The notes beneath the pieces are model-generated. The model ran no database searches and had not been told where the DNA came from. It was given only the letters and a program-made list of their open reading frames with translations. The position numbers were made by a program, and so were the translations under genes. This document shows positions 7,855 to 17,765 of a stretch of 64,000 nucleotides of DNA, piece by piece; the first letter of the stretch is position 1, and each line of letters opens with the position of its first letter. The DNA lies in contig NZ_FOBO01000017.1 of NCBI RefSeq assembly GCF_900109855.1, positions 1 through 64,000 of the forward strand. Direction: 5' to 3'. This DNA comes from Roseovarius tolerans. Lineage in GTDB: Bacteria; Pseudomonadota; Alphaproteobacteria; Rhodobacterales; Rhodobacteraceae.

Positions 7855-8997
7855 ATGACAATCCATTGGTGCGGCACCGGCCTTTCGGCCATTCCGGGTT
7901 TGCGGCGGCTGATCGAGGCGGGCCATGACGTGGCCGTCTGGAACCGCTCGACCGACAAGGCTGAGGCAGCCGTGGGCGACCTGACCGACCGGATCAATGC
8001 CTTTGACAAGGACGCGCTCGCCGAGGCGCTCAGGCCCGGCGATGTGGTCGTTTCGATGCTGCCCGGCGACTGGCACGTGCCGCTTGCGGAGCTGTGCCTG
8101 TCCAAGGATGCGCATTTCGTTTCGTCCTCCTACATCGCGCCCGAAATGCGGGCGCTCGATCGGCCGGCGCGCGACAAGGGGCTGTGCTTTGTCAACGAAA
8201 TCGGCCTTGATCCCGGCATCGACCACCTGATGGCGCATCACCTGGTGGCCGAGTATCGCGCCTCCGGGGCGTTCGATCCGGGCAATGACCTCAGCTTCAC
8301 CTCCTATTGCGGCGGCGTGCCGAAAGTGCCCAACCCGTTCCGCTACAAATTCAGCTGGTCGCCCCTGGGCGTGCTCAAGGCGCTTCGTTCGCCCTCGCGT
8401 TCGATCCGGGACTTTTCTGAACTCAACGTCGCGCGGCCCTGGGATGCGCTCTCATCCTATGACGCGCCGCTTCCGACGCCTGAAACCTTCGAGGTTTATC
8501 CCAACCGCGATTCGATCCCGTTCATTGCGGATTACCGGTTCGATCCCGACTGGCGGATCAAGGATTTCGTGCGCGGCACGCTGCGGCTGAATGGCTGGTC
8601 GGAGGCTTGGAAGGATATCTTTACCGAGATCGAAACGCTGGAGGGTGCGGCTGGTGACGCGCGACTAAAGGAGATGTCGGATCAGTTCTGGCAAGAGCAT
8701 GCGTATGACGAGGGCGAAGCGGATCGCGTCGTGCTCTGCGTCGATCTGAAGGCGGAAAAGGCCGGGCAACCGGTCTGGCACAAGACCTACGTGATGGACG
8801 CCTGGGGCGATGCGCGCGGCACGGCGATGGCGCGGCTGGTGTCGATACCGGTCTCGCTGGCCATCGAATCGGTGCTGAACCGTGAGATCCCGGCAGGCGT
8901 TACCCTGGCCCCGCATGATCCAAAGCTGCTCGCGCGCTATTTGGAGGAGGTCGGCCATCTCGCGCAGCATTTGCAGGTGGTGGATCATCTGGCCTGA
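7855..8997 (+). CDS. Saccharopine dehydrogenase (L-glutamate-forming type)
   Basis: 380 aa, Lys9-like. The N-terminal Rossmann fold is shortened (MTIHWCGTGLSAIPGLRRLIEAG, with the first Gly loop altered to GTGLSAIPG); later come VVSMLPGDWHVPLAELCL, the EIGLDPGIDHLMAHHL motif and SYCGGVPKVPNPFRYKFSWSP, which are diagnostic of the family. It oxidises saccharopine to glutamate and alpha-aminoadipate semialdehyde. Translationally close to the preceding gene (3-bp gap). A semialdehyde dehydrogenase for the next step is not in the window. Confidence 0.88.
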   Translation: MTIHWCGTGLSAIPGLRRLIEAGHDVAVWNRSTDKAEAAVGDLTDRINAFDKDALAEALRPGDVVVSMLPGDWHVPLAELCLSKDAHFVSSSYIAPEMRALDRPARDKGLCFVNEIGLDPGIDHLMAHHLVAEYRASGAFDPGNDLSFTSYCGGVPKVPNPFRYKFSWSPLGVLKALRSPSRSIRDFSELNVARPWDALSSYDAPLPTPETFEVYPNRDSIPFIADYRFDPDWRIKDFVRGTLRLNGWSEAWKDIFTEIETLEGAAGDARLKEMSDQFWQEHAYDEGEADRVVLCVDLKAEKAGQPVWHKTYVMDAWGDARGTAMARLVSIPVSLAIESVLNREIPAGVTLAPHDPKLLARYLEEVGHLAQHLQVVDHLA

Positions 8998-9036
8998 GAT
9001 GGAGTGCGGGGCGATGAGTGACCGCCCCGCAGACGC

Positions 9037-10245
9037 TCAGCCGACCACGTTGAACTCCGGGCCGTACGGATAGCCGGTGATGTTCTCGTTGCCGTCCTCG
9101 GTGACCACGAGGATGTCGTGCTCGCGGTAGCCACCTGCGCCGGGCTCACCGGAGCCAAGCGTCAGCATCGGCTCCATCGAGATGACCATGCCCGGCTCCA
9201 GCACCGTGTCGATATCCTCGCGCAGTTCCAGCCCCGCCTCGCGGCCATAATAATGGCTCAGGATGCCGAAGCTGTGTCCATAGCCGAAGGTGCGGTATTG
9301 CAGCAGGTCGCGGTCCTCAAAGAATTCGTTGATCCTATGCGTGACCTCGGCGCAGCTTACCCCGGGCTTGAGCAGCGACATGCCGTATTCATGGGCGGCG
9401 ACATTGGCCTCCCAGATCGCACGGCTCGCCGCGTCCACCTCGCCCGCGAACATGGTCCGCTCCAGCGCCACGTAATAGCCCGAGACCATCGGGAAGGTGT
9501 TGAGCGACAAGATATCGCCGCGTTCGATGGCCTGCGCCGTCACCGGGTTATGCGCGCCGTCGGTGTTGATCCCCGACTGAAACCACACCCATGTGTCGCG
9601 GTATTCAGCGTCGGGGAAACGCTTGGCGATCTCCACTTCCATTGCGTCCCGGCCTGCCATGGCGACGTCGATCTCTCTCGCGCCCACCTTCACAGCGTCG
9701 CGGATTGCATAACCGCCCACATCCGCCACCTGCGCGCAGGAGCGGATGAGCGCGATCTCGGCCTCGGATTTGCGCATCCGCTGGCGCATCGTTGCCCGGG
9801 CCACGTCCACCATCGTCACCGGCTTGAGAAAATCCTCCAGCCGGTCGCGTTGCATCAGCGTCAGGTGATCGCCCTCGTAGCCGATGACACCGCCCTCGCC
9901 TGCCACCTCGCACACCGCACGCCAGAAATTGTCGCGCTGCCAGTCGGTATAGGTGATGTTATCGCAGAACGAGCGGCGCCACGGTTGCCCCGCGTCGATG
10001 CCCGCGCTGATTGTCACGCACTCGGTCTCGGTCACGACAAGGCCGTAGGGACGACCGAAGGAACAGTAGAGAAAGCCCGAGTAATAGGCGATGTTGTGCA
10101 TCGAGGTGAGGACGATAGCGCTTGCGCCTGCCTCCTCCATGAGGCTGCGTAGGCCCGCGACCCGGGCCTCGTATTCGGAAATGGCAAAGGGCAGCGGGGC
10201 CTTTTCACCGTTGTGGAAGCGATAGAAATCTGGACGTGCAGTCAT
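9037..10245 (-). CDS. Creatinase (creatine amidinohydrolase)
   Basis: 402 aa, the length of classical creatinase. It hydrolyses creatine to sarcosine and urea in the cytoplasm. Diagnostic stretches: NIAYYSGFLYCSFGRPYGLV, GQPWRR, TYTDWQRDNFW, WFQSGINTDGAHNPVT (with the catalytic His equivalent to His232 of the Pseudomonas enzyme), LQYRTFGYGHSFG and SHYYGREAGLELREDIDT. The fold is the metal-free pita-bread fold shared with M24 peptidases. The ATG at 10245 follows a perfect GGAGGG site. No creatininase, sarcosine oxidase or urease gene is next to it; the neighbour is a divergent P1-family hydrolase. Confidence 0.95.
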   Translation of the reverse strand: MTARPDFYRFHNGEKAPLPFAISEYEARVAGLRSLMEEAGASAIVLTSMHNIAYYSGFLYCSFGRPYGLVVTETECVTISAGIDAGQPWRRSFCDNITYTDWQRDNFWRAVCEVAGEGGVIGYEGDHLTLMQRDRLEDFLKPVTMVDVARATMRQRMRKSEAEIALIRSCAQVADVGGYAIRDAVKVGAREIDVAMAGRDAMEVEIAKRFPDAEYRDTWVWFQSGINTDGAHNPVTAQAIERGDILSLNTFPMVSGYYVALERTMFAGEVDAASRAIWEANVAAHEYGMSLLKPGVSCAEVTHRINEFFEDRDLLQYRTFGYGHSFGILSHYYGREAGLELREDIDTVLEPGMVISMEPMLTLGSGEPGAGGYREHDILVVTEDGNENITGYPYGPEFNVVG

Positions 10246-10397
10246 AGTGACCCTCCTTGCAAAAGAAGGTCCCGGCGTTCAGGACTGTTGGGAAAGGCCC
10301 TGATCGGGACGACGCCATCGCCCGGGCCTGATGCCTTTCCTTGCGTAAAGCGCGCGCTCTGGCAAGATGATTTGCGACCCAAAGGGAGATTTGCGGC

Positions 10398-11411
10398 ATG
10401 AAAACGCATGTGGGCGCGCGAAATCTGATCACCGATGTTGCGGGACTGCGTGTGGGCAACGCGCAGGATATGCGCCTGCGTTCGGGCGTGACGGTGCTGG
10501 TGGCCGATGCGCCCTTTACTGCGGGCGTACATGTCATGGGCGGCGCGCCGGGCACGCGCGAGACGGATTTGCTCAGCCCCGACCGGGTGGTCGAGCAGGT
10601 CGATGCGCTGGTGCTCTCGGGTGGGTCAGCCTTTGGCCTCGATGCCGCCTCGGGCGTGGCGGACGGGTTGCGCGACATGGGGCGCGGCTTCGCCGTGGGG
10701 GATATGCGCGTGCCTATCGTGCCGGGGGCGATCCTCTTCGATCTGCTCAATGGCGGCGACAAGGACTGGACCGACAACCCCTACAAGGCGCTTGGCCGCG
10801 CGGCGCTTCAGGCGGCGTCGGATGCGTTCGAGATCGGCAGCACCGGGGCAGGCGCGGGGGCGACCACGGCGACCCTCAAGGGCGGGCTTGGCTCGGCGTC
10901 GGCCCTTCTGCCCGACGGCAGCACGGTGGGCGCTCTGGTCGCCGTGAACGCACTTGGCTCCGCGACGGTGGGTGAGGGGCCGGAATTCTGGGCTGCTCCG
11001 TTCGAGCTGGGGCAGGAATTCGGCGGATTGGGGATGGCACCCGCCAATGCCGATCCGATGCTGGCCCCCACCAAGCTGACACAGCACGCCAATACCACCA
11101 TCGGGATCATCGCCACCGATGTGACGCTGACCCAAGCGCAATGCACGCGGCTGGCCACGGTCGCGCATGACGGGTTCGCCCGCGCGTTGGTGCCGTCGCA
11201 CACGCTGATGGATGGCGACCTGATCTTTGCCGCGGCAACCGGCACGCGACCGGCCCCTGATCTGGTGGCGCAGGTGGTGCTGGGCCATGCGGCGGCGTGC
11301 GTCATGGCGCGGGCGATTGCGCGGGCGGTGTTCAGCGCGCGCAGCCTACCCGGCGACGCCCTGCCGTCGTGGCAGGACCGGTTCGGCGGCGCCGCTTGTG
11401 CGGGGGGCTGA
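10398..11411 (+). CDS. P1 family peptidase / NylC-like amide hydrolase
   Basis: 337 aa of the DmpA/BapA/NylC N-terminal-nucleophile family. N-terminal LITDVAGLRVGNAQ and SGGSAFGLDAASGVADGL are typical. The self-cleavage site is visible as HANTTIGIIATD: cleavage is expected between Asn232 and Thr233, leaving Thr233 as nucleophile, as in NylC rather than the Ser of DmpA. Substrates could be short peptides, beta-peptides or other amides. Divergent from creatinase with about 150 bp between them, so they may share a control region. Confidence 0.88.
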   Translation: MKTHVGARNLITDVAGLRVGNAQDMRLRSGVTVLVADAPFTAGVHVMGGAPGTRETDLLSPDRVVEQVDALVLSGGSAFGLDAASGVADGLRDMGRGFAVGDMRVPIVPGAILFDLLNGGDKDWTDNPYKALGRAALQAASDAFEIGSTGAGAGATTATLKGGLGSASALLPDGSTVGALVAVNALGSATVGEGPEFWAAPFELGQEFGGLGMAPANADPMLAPTKLTQHANTTIGIIATDVTLTQAQCTRLATVAHDGFARALVPSHTLMDGDLIFAAATGTRPAPDLVAQVVLGHAAACVMARAIARAVFSARSLPGDALPSWQDRFGGAACAGG

Positions 11412-11459
11412 CGCGCCATATGGTCATGCCGACGCAGGCTGAGCAGGAAAGACCGTGAC

Positions 11460-12191
11460 ATGACGTCTCTGGGATCACGCATGGTGGAGTGCCTCGGCGC
11501 GATCCGCGTCGTCAATTTGCCCTCCCGTCCCGACCGCCGTCGCGAATTCGCGGTACAACTGGCGCGAATCGGGCTCGGCTTTGATCATCCGAAGGTGTCG
11601 ATTTTTGATGCGATCCGGCCTGACAGCCTGGCCGGTTTTCCCACGCTTGGCGCGCGTGGCTGTTTCCTGAGCCACCTCGAAATCCTGCGTGCCGCCCGTG
11701 ACGCGGACCTGCCAAGCATCGCGATTTGCGAGGACGATCTGGATTTCAGTGACGATTTCACAAGCCGCGCGCCTGCCCTGCTGGAGACGCTGGCCGCACG
11801 CGATTGGGATATTTTCTATGGCGGGTTCGATGCTGTGGCACATGGCATGGACGCCGTGCCCGGTCTGATCTCGCTCGACCCCAAGCAGAATGTTTTGTGC
11901 AGTCACTTCATGGCCTTGCGTCGTCCGGCCATCCATGCGCTGGTGCCTTACCTGACGGCCATCACCGAACGTGAGGTCGGCGATCCGGCGGGTGGGCCGA
12001 TGCATGTCGATGGGGCCTACTCGCATTTCCGGGCAGATCATCCGCAGATGGTCACACTCTCGGTGTCGCAGACACTCGGGGTGCAGCGCCCGTCGCGCAC
12101 CGATGTCCATGATTTGCGTTGGTTTGACCGCGTGCCGGTCGTGCGCGATACGGCGCAGCTTTATCGGCGTTGGCGCGGCGCGATGCGGTAG
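11460..12191 (+). CDS. Glycosyltransferase family 25 protein
   Basis: 243 aa. The start [16 protein letters not shown], then [16 protein letters not shown] and the metal-binding-type ICEDDLDF, is the signature of the LPS/glycan GT25 family; a later [10 protein letters not shown] fits as well. It presumably transfers a sugar to a surface glycan. No other glycan genes are near. ATG 11460 directly follows the gaccgtgac region; a second Met at codon 8 is an alternative start. It ends about 80 bp before the rimP leader hairpin. Confidence 0.82.
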   Translation: MTSLGSRMVECLGAIRVVNLPSRPDRRREFAVQLARIGLGFDHPKVSIFDAIRPDSLAGFPTLGARGCFLSHLEILRAARDADLPSIAICEDDLDFSDDFTSRAPALLETLAARDWDIFYGGFDAVAHGMDAVPGLISLDPKQNVLCSHFMALRRPAIHALVPYLTAITEREVGDPAGGPMHVDGAYSHFRADHPQMVTLSVSQTLGVQRPSRTDVHDLRWFDRVPVVRDTAQLYRRWRGAMR

Positions 12192-12275
12192 CCGCGAAAA
12201 CCCCGCTTGCAAATCCGCGCCAAGCCGCCTATATCCCCGTCAACAGCGGCGCTTTCGGGTCCACTCCGAAGGCTC

Positions 12276-12318
12276 CACCGGAAAGTGTGACGGGCCGCGC
12301 GCCCGTTTTTTTGTGCTT
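12276..12318 (+). terminator. Hairpin with T-run in the rimP-nusA leader (terminator or attenuator)
   Basis: CGGGC CGCGC GCCCG followed at once by seven Ts lies just upstream of rimP, inside what would be its leader if the promoter is upstream. It is preceded by GC-rich paired-looking segments (TTCGGGTCCACTCCGAA and CCACCGG), which could form competing stems. It may end the glycosyltransferase transcript or act as an attenuator of the nusA operon. Confidence 0.7.
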
Positions 12319-12325
12319 GGAAACG

Positions 12326-12901
12326 ATGACCAACGACCTGATTGCCAAAGCCGCGATTGATCGCAGACTGGCCGAGATCATCACCCCGGTGATCGAGGAC
12401 ATGGGCTATGAACTGGTGCGCGTTCGCCTGATGGGCGGCAAGACGCATACGCTTCAAATCATGGCCGACAAGCCAGACGGCGGGATCGAGGTGGATGATT
12501 GTGCCGAGATCAGCACAGCCGTCAGCGCCATTCTCGATGTCGAGGACCCGATCATCGACGCCTATACACTGGAGGTGTCGAGCCCCGGTATCGACCGGCC
12601 GCTGACCCGGCTCAAGGATTTCGAGATGTTCGAGGGCTATGAGGCCAAGCTTGAGACTTCGGAGATGATCGACGGGCGCAAGCGCTTCAAGGGCATGCTG
12701 GCGGGGGTCGAGGGTGACGAGGTGCTGATCAATGTCGAAGAGGGCACCATCGGGCTCGATTTCGACTGGCTGAGCGACGCCAAGCTGGTGCTGACCGACG
12801 AGTTGATCCGCGAGATGCTGCGACAGCGCAAGGCGGCAGGCGCCATCAACGAAGAAAATTTTGACGAGATCGAAACCGATAGCGGTTCTGAGGAGGACTG
12901 A
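12326..12901 (+). CDS. rimP: Ribosome maturation factor RimP
   Basis: 191 aa; needed for 30S subunit maturation. The sequence carries the family features [20 protein letters not shown], a central [15 protein letters not shown] with [15 protein letters not shown], and a C-terminal Sm-like barrel with acidic tail. The ATG at 12326 ([14 protein letters not shown]) is chosen because the longer reading frame upstream would run through the leader hairpin. First gene of the rimP-nusA-ylxR-infB operon; nusA follows 4 bp later. Confidence 0.93.
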   Translation: MTNDLIAKAAIDRRLAEIITPVIEDMGYELVRVRLMGGKTHTLQIMADKPDGGIEVDDCAEISTAVSAILDVEDPIIDAYTLEVSSPGIDRPLTRLKDFEMFEGYEAKLETSEMIDGRKRFKGMLAGVEGDEVLINVEEGTIGLDFDWLSDAKLVLTDELIREMLRQRKAAGAINEENFDEIETDSGSEED

Positions 12902-12905
12902 GACC

Positions 12906-14519
12906 ATGGCAATCACATCGGCCAACCAGCTTGAGCTGTTGCAGACCGCAGAGGCAGTGGCGCGCGAGAAGATGATCGATCCGGGCCTCGTGGTCGAGGC
13001 GATGGAAGAAAGCCTCGCCCGCGCCGCCAAGAGCCGCTACGGCAGCGAGATGGATATCCGTGTGGAGATCGACCGAAAGACCGGTCGCGCCAAGTTCACG
13101 CGTGTGCGCACCGTGGTCGAGGACGAAGAGCTTGAGAATTATCAGGCCGAGATGACCGTGGAGCAGGCCAAGCAGTATCTCGAGGAGCCCAAGGTCGGCG
13201 ATACCTTCGTCGAGGAAGTGCCCCCCGTCGAGATGGGCCGCATCGCCGCGCAAAGCGCCAAGCAGGTGATCCTGCAAAAGGTGCGCGAGGCCGAGCGCGA
13301 TCGCCAATACGAGGAATTCAAGGACCGCGCGGGCACCATCATCAACGGTGTCGTCAAGCGCGAGGAATACGGCAACGTCATCGTCGATGTGGGCGCGGGC
13401 GAGGGTATCCTGCGGCGCAACGAAAAGATCGGGCGCGAAGCGTATCGCCCCAATGACCGCATCCGCTGCTACGTCAAGGACGTGCGCCGCGAACAGCGCG
13501 GACCGCAGATCTTCCTCAGCCGGACAGAGCCGCAATTCATGGCCGAACTCTTCAAGATGGAAGTCCCGGAAATCTACGACGGCATCATCGAGATCAAGGC
13601 CGTGGCCCGCGATCCCGGCAGCCGCGCCAAGATCGCCGTGATTTCTTATGACAGTTCGATCGACCCTGTCGGTGCCTGCGTCGGCATGCGCGGCAGCCGC
13701 GTGCAGGCGGTGGTCAACGAGCTTCAGGGGGAAAAGATCGACATAATTCCTTGGAACGAGGATCAGGCGACGTTCCTCGTCAACGCCTTGCAGCCCGCAG
13801 AGGTCAGCAAGGTGGTGATCGACGAGGACGCGCAGCGTATCGAGGTGGTCGTGCCCGAAGAGCAGCTAAGCCTCGCCATCGGGCGGCGCGGTCAGAACGT
13901 ACGTCTGGCCAGCCAGTTGACCGGACTCGACATCGACATCATGACCGAAGCCGAGGACAGCGAACGCCGTCAGAAGGAATTCGAAGAGCGGACCAAGCTC
14001 TTTATGGACACGCTCGATCTCGACGAGTTCTTCGCGCAGCTTCTGGTCGCCGAAGGCTTCACCACGCTGGAAGAAGTCGCCTATGTCGAACTGGACGAGC
14101 TTCTGGTGATCGACGGTGTCGACGAGGACACTGCCGGTGAGCTTCAGGCACGGGCGCGTGACGTGCTCGAGGCGCAGGCCGCCGCGGCGCTCGCCAAGGC
14201 GCGCGAGTTGGGGGTCGAGGACAGCCTCATTGAATTCGAGGGTTTGACACCCCAGATGGTGCAGGCGTTGGCCGAGGACGATGTCAAATCGCTCGAGGAT
14301 TTCGCAACCTGTGCCGATTGGGAATTGGCAGGTGGCTGGACCACCGTGAACGGTGAGCGCGTCAAGGACGAAGGTATTCTGGAGAAGTTTGACGTCTCGC
14401 TCGAAGAAGCGCAAAATATGGTCATGACGGCACGCGTCATGCTTGGCTGGGTCGATCCTGCGGATCTGGAGCCCCAAGTCGATGAGACCGACGGCGACGA
14501 CGTGGAGGCCGAGGCCTGA
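12906..14519 (+). CDS. nusA: Transcription termination/antitermination factor NusA
   Basis: 537 aa. Order of domains: RNA polymerase-binding N-terminus ([19 protein letters not shown]), S1 ([24 protein letters not shown]), KH1 ([22 protein letters not shown]), KH2 ([18 protein letters not shown]) and two C-terminal acidic helix-hairpin repeats (about 360-510). It binds RNA polymerase and nascent RNA. The Shine-Dalgarno GGAGGA lies in the end of rimP, so the two are translationally close. The usual alphaproteobacterial length. Confidence 0.96.
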   Translation: MAITSANQLELLQTAEAVAREKMIDPGLVVEAMEESLARAAKSRYGSEMDIRVEIDRKTGRAKFTRVRTVVEDEELENYQAEMTVEQAKQYLEEPKVGDTFVEEVPPVEMGRIAAQSAKQVILQKVREAERDRQYEEFKDRAGTIINGVVKREEYGNVIVDVGAGEGILRRNEKIGREAYRPNDRIRCYVKDVRREQRGPQIFLSRTEPQFMAELFKMEVPEIYDGIIEIKAVARDPGSRAKIAVISYDSSIDPVGACVGMRGSRVQAVVNELQGEKIDIIPWNEDQATFLVNALQPAEVSKVVIDEDAQRIEVVVPEEQLSLAIGRRGQNVRLASQLTGLDIDIMTEAEDSERRQKEFEERTKLFMDTLDLDEFFAQLLVAEGFTTLEEVAYVELDELLVIDGVDEDTAGELQARARDVLEAQAAAALAKARELGVEDSLIEFEGLTPQMVQALAEDDVKSLEDFATCADWELAGGWTTVNGERVKDEGILEKFDVSLEEAQNMVMTARVMLGWVDPADLEPQVDETDGDDVEAEA

Positions 14520-14542
14520 TTTTCAGGCCTCGGAGGCACCTG

Positions 14543-15166
14543 ATGGGGCGCAGCGGGCAACCCAAAGACCGGAGCGACGGTCCTGAGCGTAAATGCATCG
14601 CCACGGGCGAGGTGCAACCGAAGCATGGGCTGATCCGCTTCGTGATCGGCCCCGAGGGCCAGATTGCTCCCGACCTTGCTGAAAAGTTGCCGGGACGTGG
14701 CATCTGGGTGTCGGCGGACCCTGCGGCACTGGCAAAGGCCGCCAAGAAAGGGCTGTTTGCCCGCGCCGCGCGGCAGCCGGTGAACGTGCCCGAGGACCTG
14801 GTGGATCAGGTCGAGACGCTTCTGACGCAACGGGTGCTGAACCTGATCAGCCTCATGCGCAAGGGCGGTGCTGCGACCTCGGGCTATGAGCGGGTCAAGG
14901 ACTGGCTGGCCAAGGACGAGGCCGAGGTTCTGATCCAGGCCAGCGACGGCTCGGAGCGCGGAAAATCGAAACTGAGCACGCCCTACGGCGGCTCGTTCAT
15001 CGGCTGGCTGACGGCGGATGAACTGGGTCAGGCCTTTGGGCGTCAAAGCACAATCCATGCGGCACTGGGTGCTGGAGGTTTGTGCAAACGTGTTGTAGAG
15101 GAGGCGGCAAGACTGAAAGGTCTGCGCGTCTCGGACGGCGAGACTGCGCGCCGGAAAGGAAAGTAA
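14543..15166 (+). CDS. YlxR-type RNA-binding protein fused to an L7Ae-like domain
   Basis: 207 aa. Residues about 10-90 are the YlxR (DUF448) domain (ERKCIATGEVQPKHGLIRFV, LPGRGIWVSAD). The second half (LLTQRVLNLISLMRKGGAATSGYE, then DEAEVLIQASDGS) looks like the L7Ae/YlxQ family that is a separate gene in Firmicutes. It sits between nusA and infB as in many alphaproteobacteria. RNA-binding role in transcription/translation is inferred from family and position. Confidence 0.88.
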   Translation: MGRSGQPKDRSDGPERKCIATGEVQPKHGLIRFVIGPEGQIAPDLAEKLPGRGIWVSADPAALAKAAKKGLFARAARQPVNVPEDLVDQVETLLTQRVLNLISLMRKGGAATSGYERVKDWLAKDEAEVLIQASDGSERGKSKLSTPYGGSFIGWLTADELGQAFGRQSTIHAALGAGGLCKRVVEEAARLKGLRVSDGETARRKGK

Positions 15167-15172
15167 GAGAAT

Positions 15173-17677
15173 ATGAGCGACAACGACGGAAAGAAACCTT
15201 TGGGTGTGCGTGGCGGCGGGTCCCGGCCGGGGAACGTGAAGCAGAGCTTCAGCCATGGCCGGACCAAGAACGTCGTGGTGGAAACCAAGCGCAAGCGTGT
15301 GGTTGTGCCGAAGGCGAGCCCGGGTGCATCCGCTGGCGCGGGTGGGTCGGGCAAATCGTCCGGTCCGGCAAGCTCTGCCAAGCGTCCTGCCGGGATTTCC
15401 GACGCCGAGATGGAGCGCCGGATGAAGGCGCTCTCCGCCGCCAAGGCACGCGAGACCGAAGATGCCGCCAAGCGCGAGGCCGAGGAAAAGGCCCGCGAGG
15501 AAGAGCGTCTGCGCCGTCGCGAAGAAGCCGAGGCAAAGGAGCGCGAGCAGCGCGAGGCCGAAGAGCGTGCCCGCGCCAAGGCAGAAGACGACGAGCGCAA
15601 GAAGCTTGAAGCCGAGCAGGCCGCTGTTCAGGCCGCGACACCGCCCCCCTCAGAGCCGGACGTCGCCCCCGGACCTGCGCGTCAGGCACCCTCCAAGGCG
15701 GCCCCGGCTGCGCGCAAGCGCGAGGACGACGACAAGAGCAGTCGCCGCGGCAAGGGGCGTGGCGGTGAGGATGCCCGCCGCTCCGGCAAGCTGACGCTCA
15801 ACCAGGCGCTTTCGGGCGGCGAAGGCGGGCGGCAGAAATCCATGGCGGCGATGAAGCGCAAGCAAGAGCGCGCGCGTCAGAAGGCCATGGGCGGTGCGCA
15901 AGAGCGTGAAAAGGTCGTGCGCGACGTGCAGCTGCCCGAGGTGATCGTTGTCTCGGAACTGGCGAACCGCATGGCCGAGCGCGTCGGTGACGTGGTCAAG
16001 GCCCTCATGCAGAATGGCATGATGGTCACGCAGAACCAGTCGGTCGACGCGGATACCGCAGAATTGATCATCGAGGAATTCGGCCACCGCGTCGTGCGTG
16101 TCAGCGACTCGGATGTGGAGGACGTCATCGCGCAGGTCGAGGACAAGGCCGAGGATCTCGTGTCGCGGCCTCCGGTGATCACCATCATGGGTCACGTTGA
16201 CCACGGTAAGACCTCGCTTCTGGACGCGATCCGAGATGCCAAGGTCGTCGCTGGCGAGGCTGGTGGTATCACCCAGCATATCGGGGCTTATCAGGTCACC
16301 ACCGACAGCGGTGCCGTGCTCAGCTTCCTCGACACGCCGGGCCACGCGGCCTTTACCTCGATGCGCTCTCGCGGGGCGCAGGTGACGGATATTGTCGTGC
16401 TTGTCGTTGCAGCCGATGATGCCGTGATGCCGCAGACCGTCGAGGCCATCAACCATGCCAAGGCGGCCAAGGTGCCGATGATCGTGGCGATCAACAAGGT
16501 CGATCTGCCTGCTGCCGATCCCGACAAGGTGCGCGCCGATCTGCTCCGTCATGAGGTGATCGTCGAGGCGATGTCGGGCGATGTGCAGGATGTGGAAGTG
16601 TCGGCGGTTTCTGGCCAGGGTCTGGAAGAACTGCTCGAAGCGATCGCGCTGCAAGCCGAGATACTCGAACTCAAGGCCAATCCGAACCGCGCCGCCGAGG
16701 GTGCCGTGATCGAGGCGCAGCTTGACGTGGGCCGTGGCCCCGTTGCGACTGTTCTGGTCCAGAAAGGCACGCTGCAGCAGGGTGATATCTTTGTGGTGGG
16801 CGAGCAATACGGCAAGGTTCGCGCGCTGATCAACGACCGTGGCGAGCGCGTCAAGGAGGCCGGACCTTCGGTGCCGGTCGAGGTTCTGGGCCTGAACGGC
16901 ACACCCGAGGCGGGTGACGTTCTCAACGTCGTCGAGACCGAGGGTCAGGCCCGCGAGATCGCCGAATACCGCGCCGATGCGGCCAAGGAAAAACGCGCCG
17001 CTGCCGGTGCGGGCACCTCGCTCGAGCAGCTTTTGGCGAAGGCCAAGGAAGACGAGAACCTCAAGGAACTGCCCATCGTGGTCAAGGCCGACGTGCAGGG
17101 CTCTGCCGAGGCGATCGTGCAGGCGATGGAGAAGATCGGCAACGAGGAGGTGCGCGTCCGCGTGCTGCATTCGGGCGTCGGTGCGATCACCGAATCCGAT
17201 ATCGGTCTGGCCGAAGCCTCGGGCGCGCCGGTTCTGGGCTTCAACGTCCGGGCCAATGCGCCCGCGCGCAACAGCGCCAATCAGAAGGGTGTGGAGATCC
17301 GCTATTACTCGGTGATCTATGACCTCGTGGACGACGTGAAAGCGGCAGCCAGCGGCCTTCTGGGTGCGGAAATTCGCGAGAAGTTCATCGGCTATGCGAC
17401 CATCAAGGAGGTCTTCAAGGTCTCCGGGGTTGGTCGTGTCGCGGGTTGTCTGGTCACCGAAGGCGTGGCGCGTCGCTCTGCCGGTGTGCGTCTGCTGCGT
17501 GACGATGTGGTGATCCACGAAGGCACGCTCAAGACGCTCAAGCGCTTCAAGGACGAGGTTGCCGAGGTGATCTCGGGTCAGGAATGCGGCATGGCGTTCG
17601 AGGCCTACGAGGATGTCCGCGAAGGCGACGTGATCGAGATCTTCGAGCGGGAAGAAATCACCCGCACACTTGCCTGA
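15173..17677 (+). CDS. infB: Translation initiation factor IF-2
   Basis: 834 aa. A long N-terminal region (about 60-240) is rich in Ala, Glu, Lys and Arg and likely coiled or disordered; an IF2_N module follows ([21 protein letters not shown]). The GTPase domain has GHVDHGKTS (G1), DTPGHAAF (G3) and NKVDLP (G4); then domain II, IF2 domain III ([16 protein letters not shown]) and domain IV, the fMet-tRNA-binding end. Starts 6 bp after ylxR and ends the operon at a strong terminator. Confidence 0.97.
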   Translation: MSDNDGKKPLGVRGGGSRPGNVKQSFSHGRTKNVVVETKRKRVVVPKASPGASAGAGGSGKSSGPASSAKRPAGISDAEMERRMKALSAAKARETEDAAKREAEEKAREEERLRRREEAEAKEREQREAEERARAKAEDDERKKLEAEQAAVQAATPPPSEPDVAPGPARQAPSKAAPAARKREDDDKSSRRGKGRGGEDARRSGKLTLNQALSGGEGGRQKSMAAMKRKQERARQKAMGGAQEREKVVRDVQLPEVIVVSELANRMAERVGDVVKALMQNGMMVTQNQSVDADTAELIIEEFGHRVVRVSDSDVEDVIAQVEDKAEDLVSRPPVITIMGHVDHGKTSLLDAIRDAKVVAGEAGGITQHIGAYQVTTDSGAVLSFLDTPGHAAFTSMRSRGAQVTDIVVLVVAADDAVMPQTVEAINHAKAAKVPMIVAINKVDLPAADPDKVRADLLRHEVIVEAMSGDVQDVEVSAVSGQGLEELLEAIALQAEILELKANPNRAAEGAVIEAQLDVGRGPVATVLVQKGTLQQGDIFVVGEQYGKVRALINDRGERVKEAGPSVPVEVLGLNGTPEAGDVLNVVETEGQAREIAEYRADAAKEKRAAAGAGTSLEQLLAKAKEDENLKELPIVVKADVQGSAEAIVQAMEKIGNEEVRVRVLHSGVGAITESDIGLAEASGAPVLGFNVRANAPARNSANQKGVEIRYYSVIYDLVDDVKAAASGLLGAEIREKFIGYATIKEVFKVSGVGRVAGCLVTEGVARRSAGVRLLRDDVVIHEGTLKTLKRFKDEVAEVISGQECGMAFEAYEDVREGDVIEIFEREEITRTLA

Positions 17678-17698
17678 TTGGCAGGACTTAACAGGAAA

Positions 17699-17726
17699 GG
17701 GCGGCTGGTTTCAGCCGCCCTTTTTT
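17699..17726 (+). terminator. Rho-independent terminator of the rimP-infB operon
   Basis: Perfect 9-bp stem GGGCGGCTG/CAGCCGCCC with a GTTT loop, followed by TTTTTT. It lies 21 bp after the infB stop. Confidence 0.93.
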
Positions 17727-17765
17727 ATGCCGGGTGGGAAACCGCTGCTGACGGTGGATGATGCG

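Noticed and set aside
15650..17518. 622-codon open frame antisense to infB
   Set aside because: It mirrors the codon pattern of infB, has no protein-family features and is rich in His, Asp and Arg as antisense frames of GC-rich genes are.
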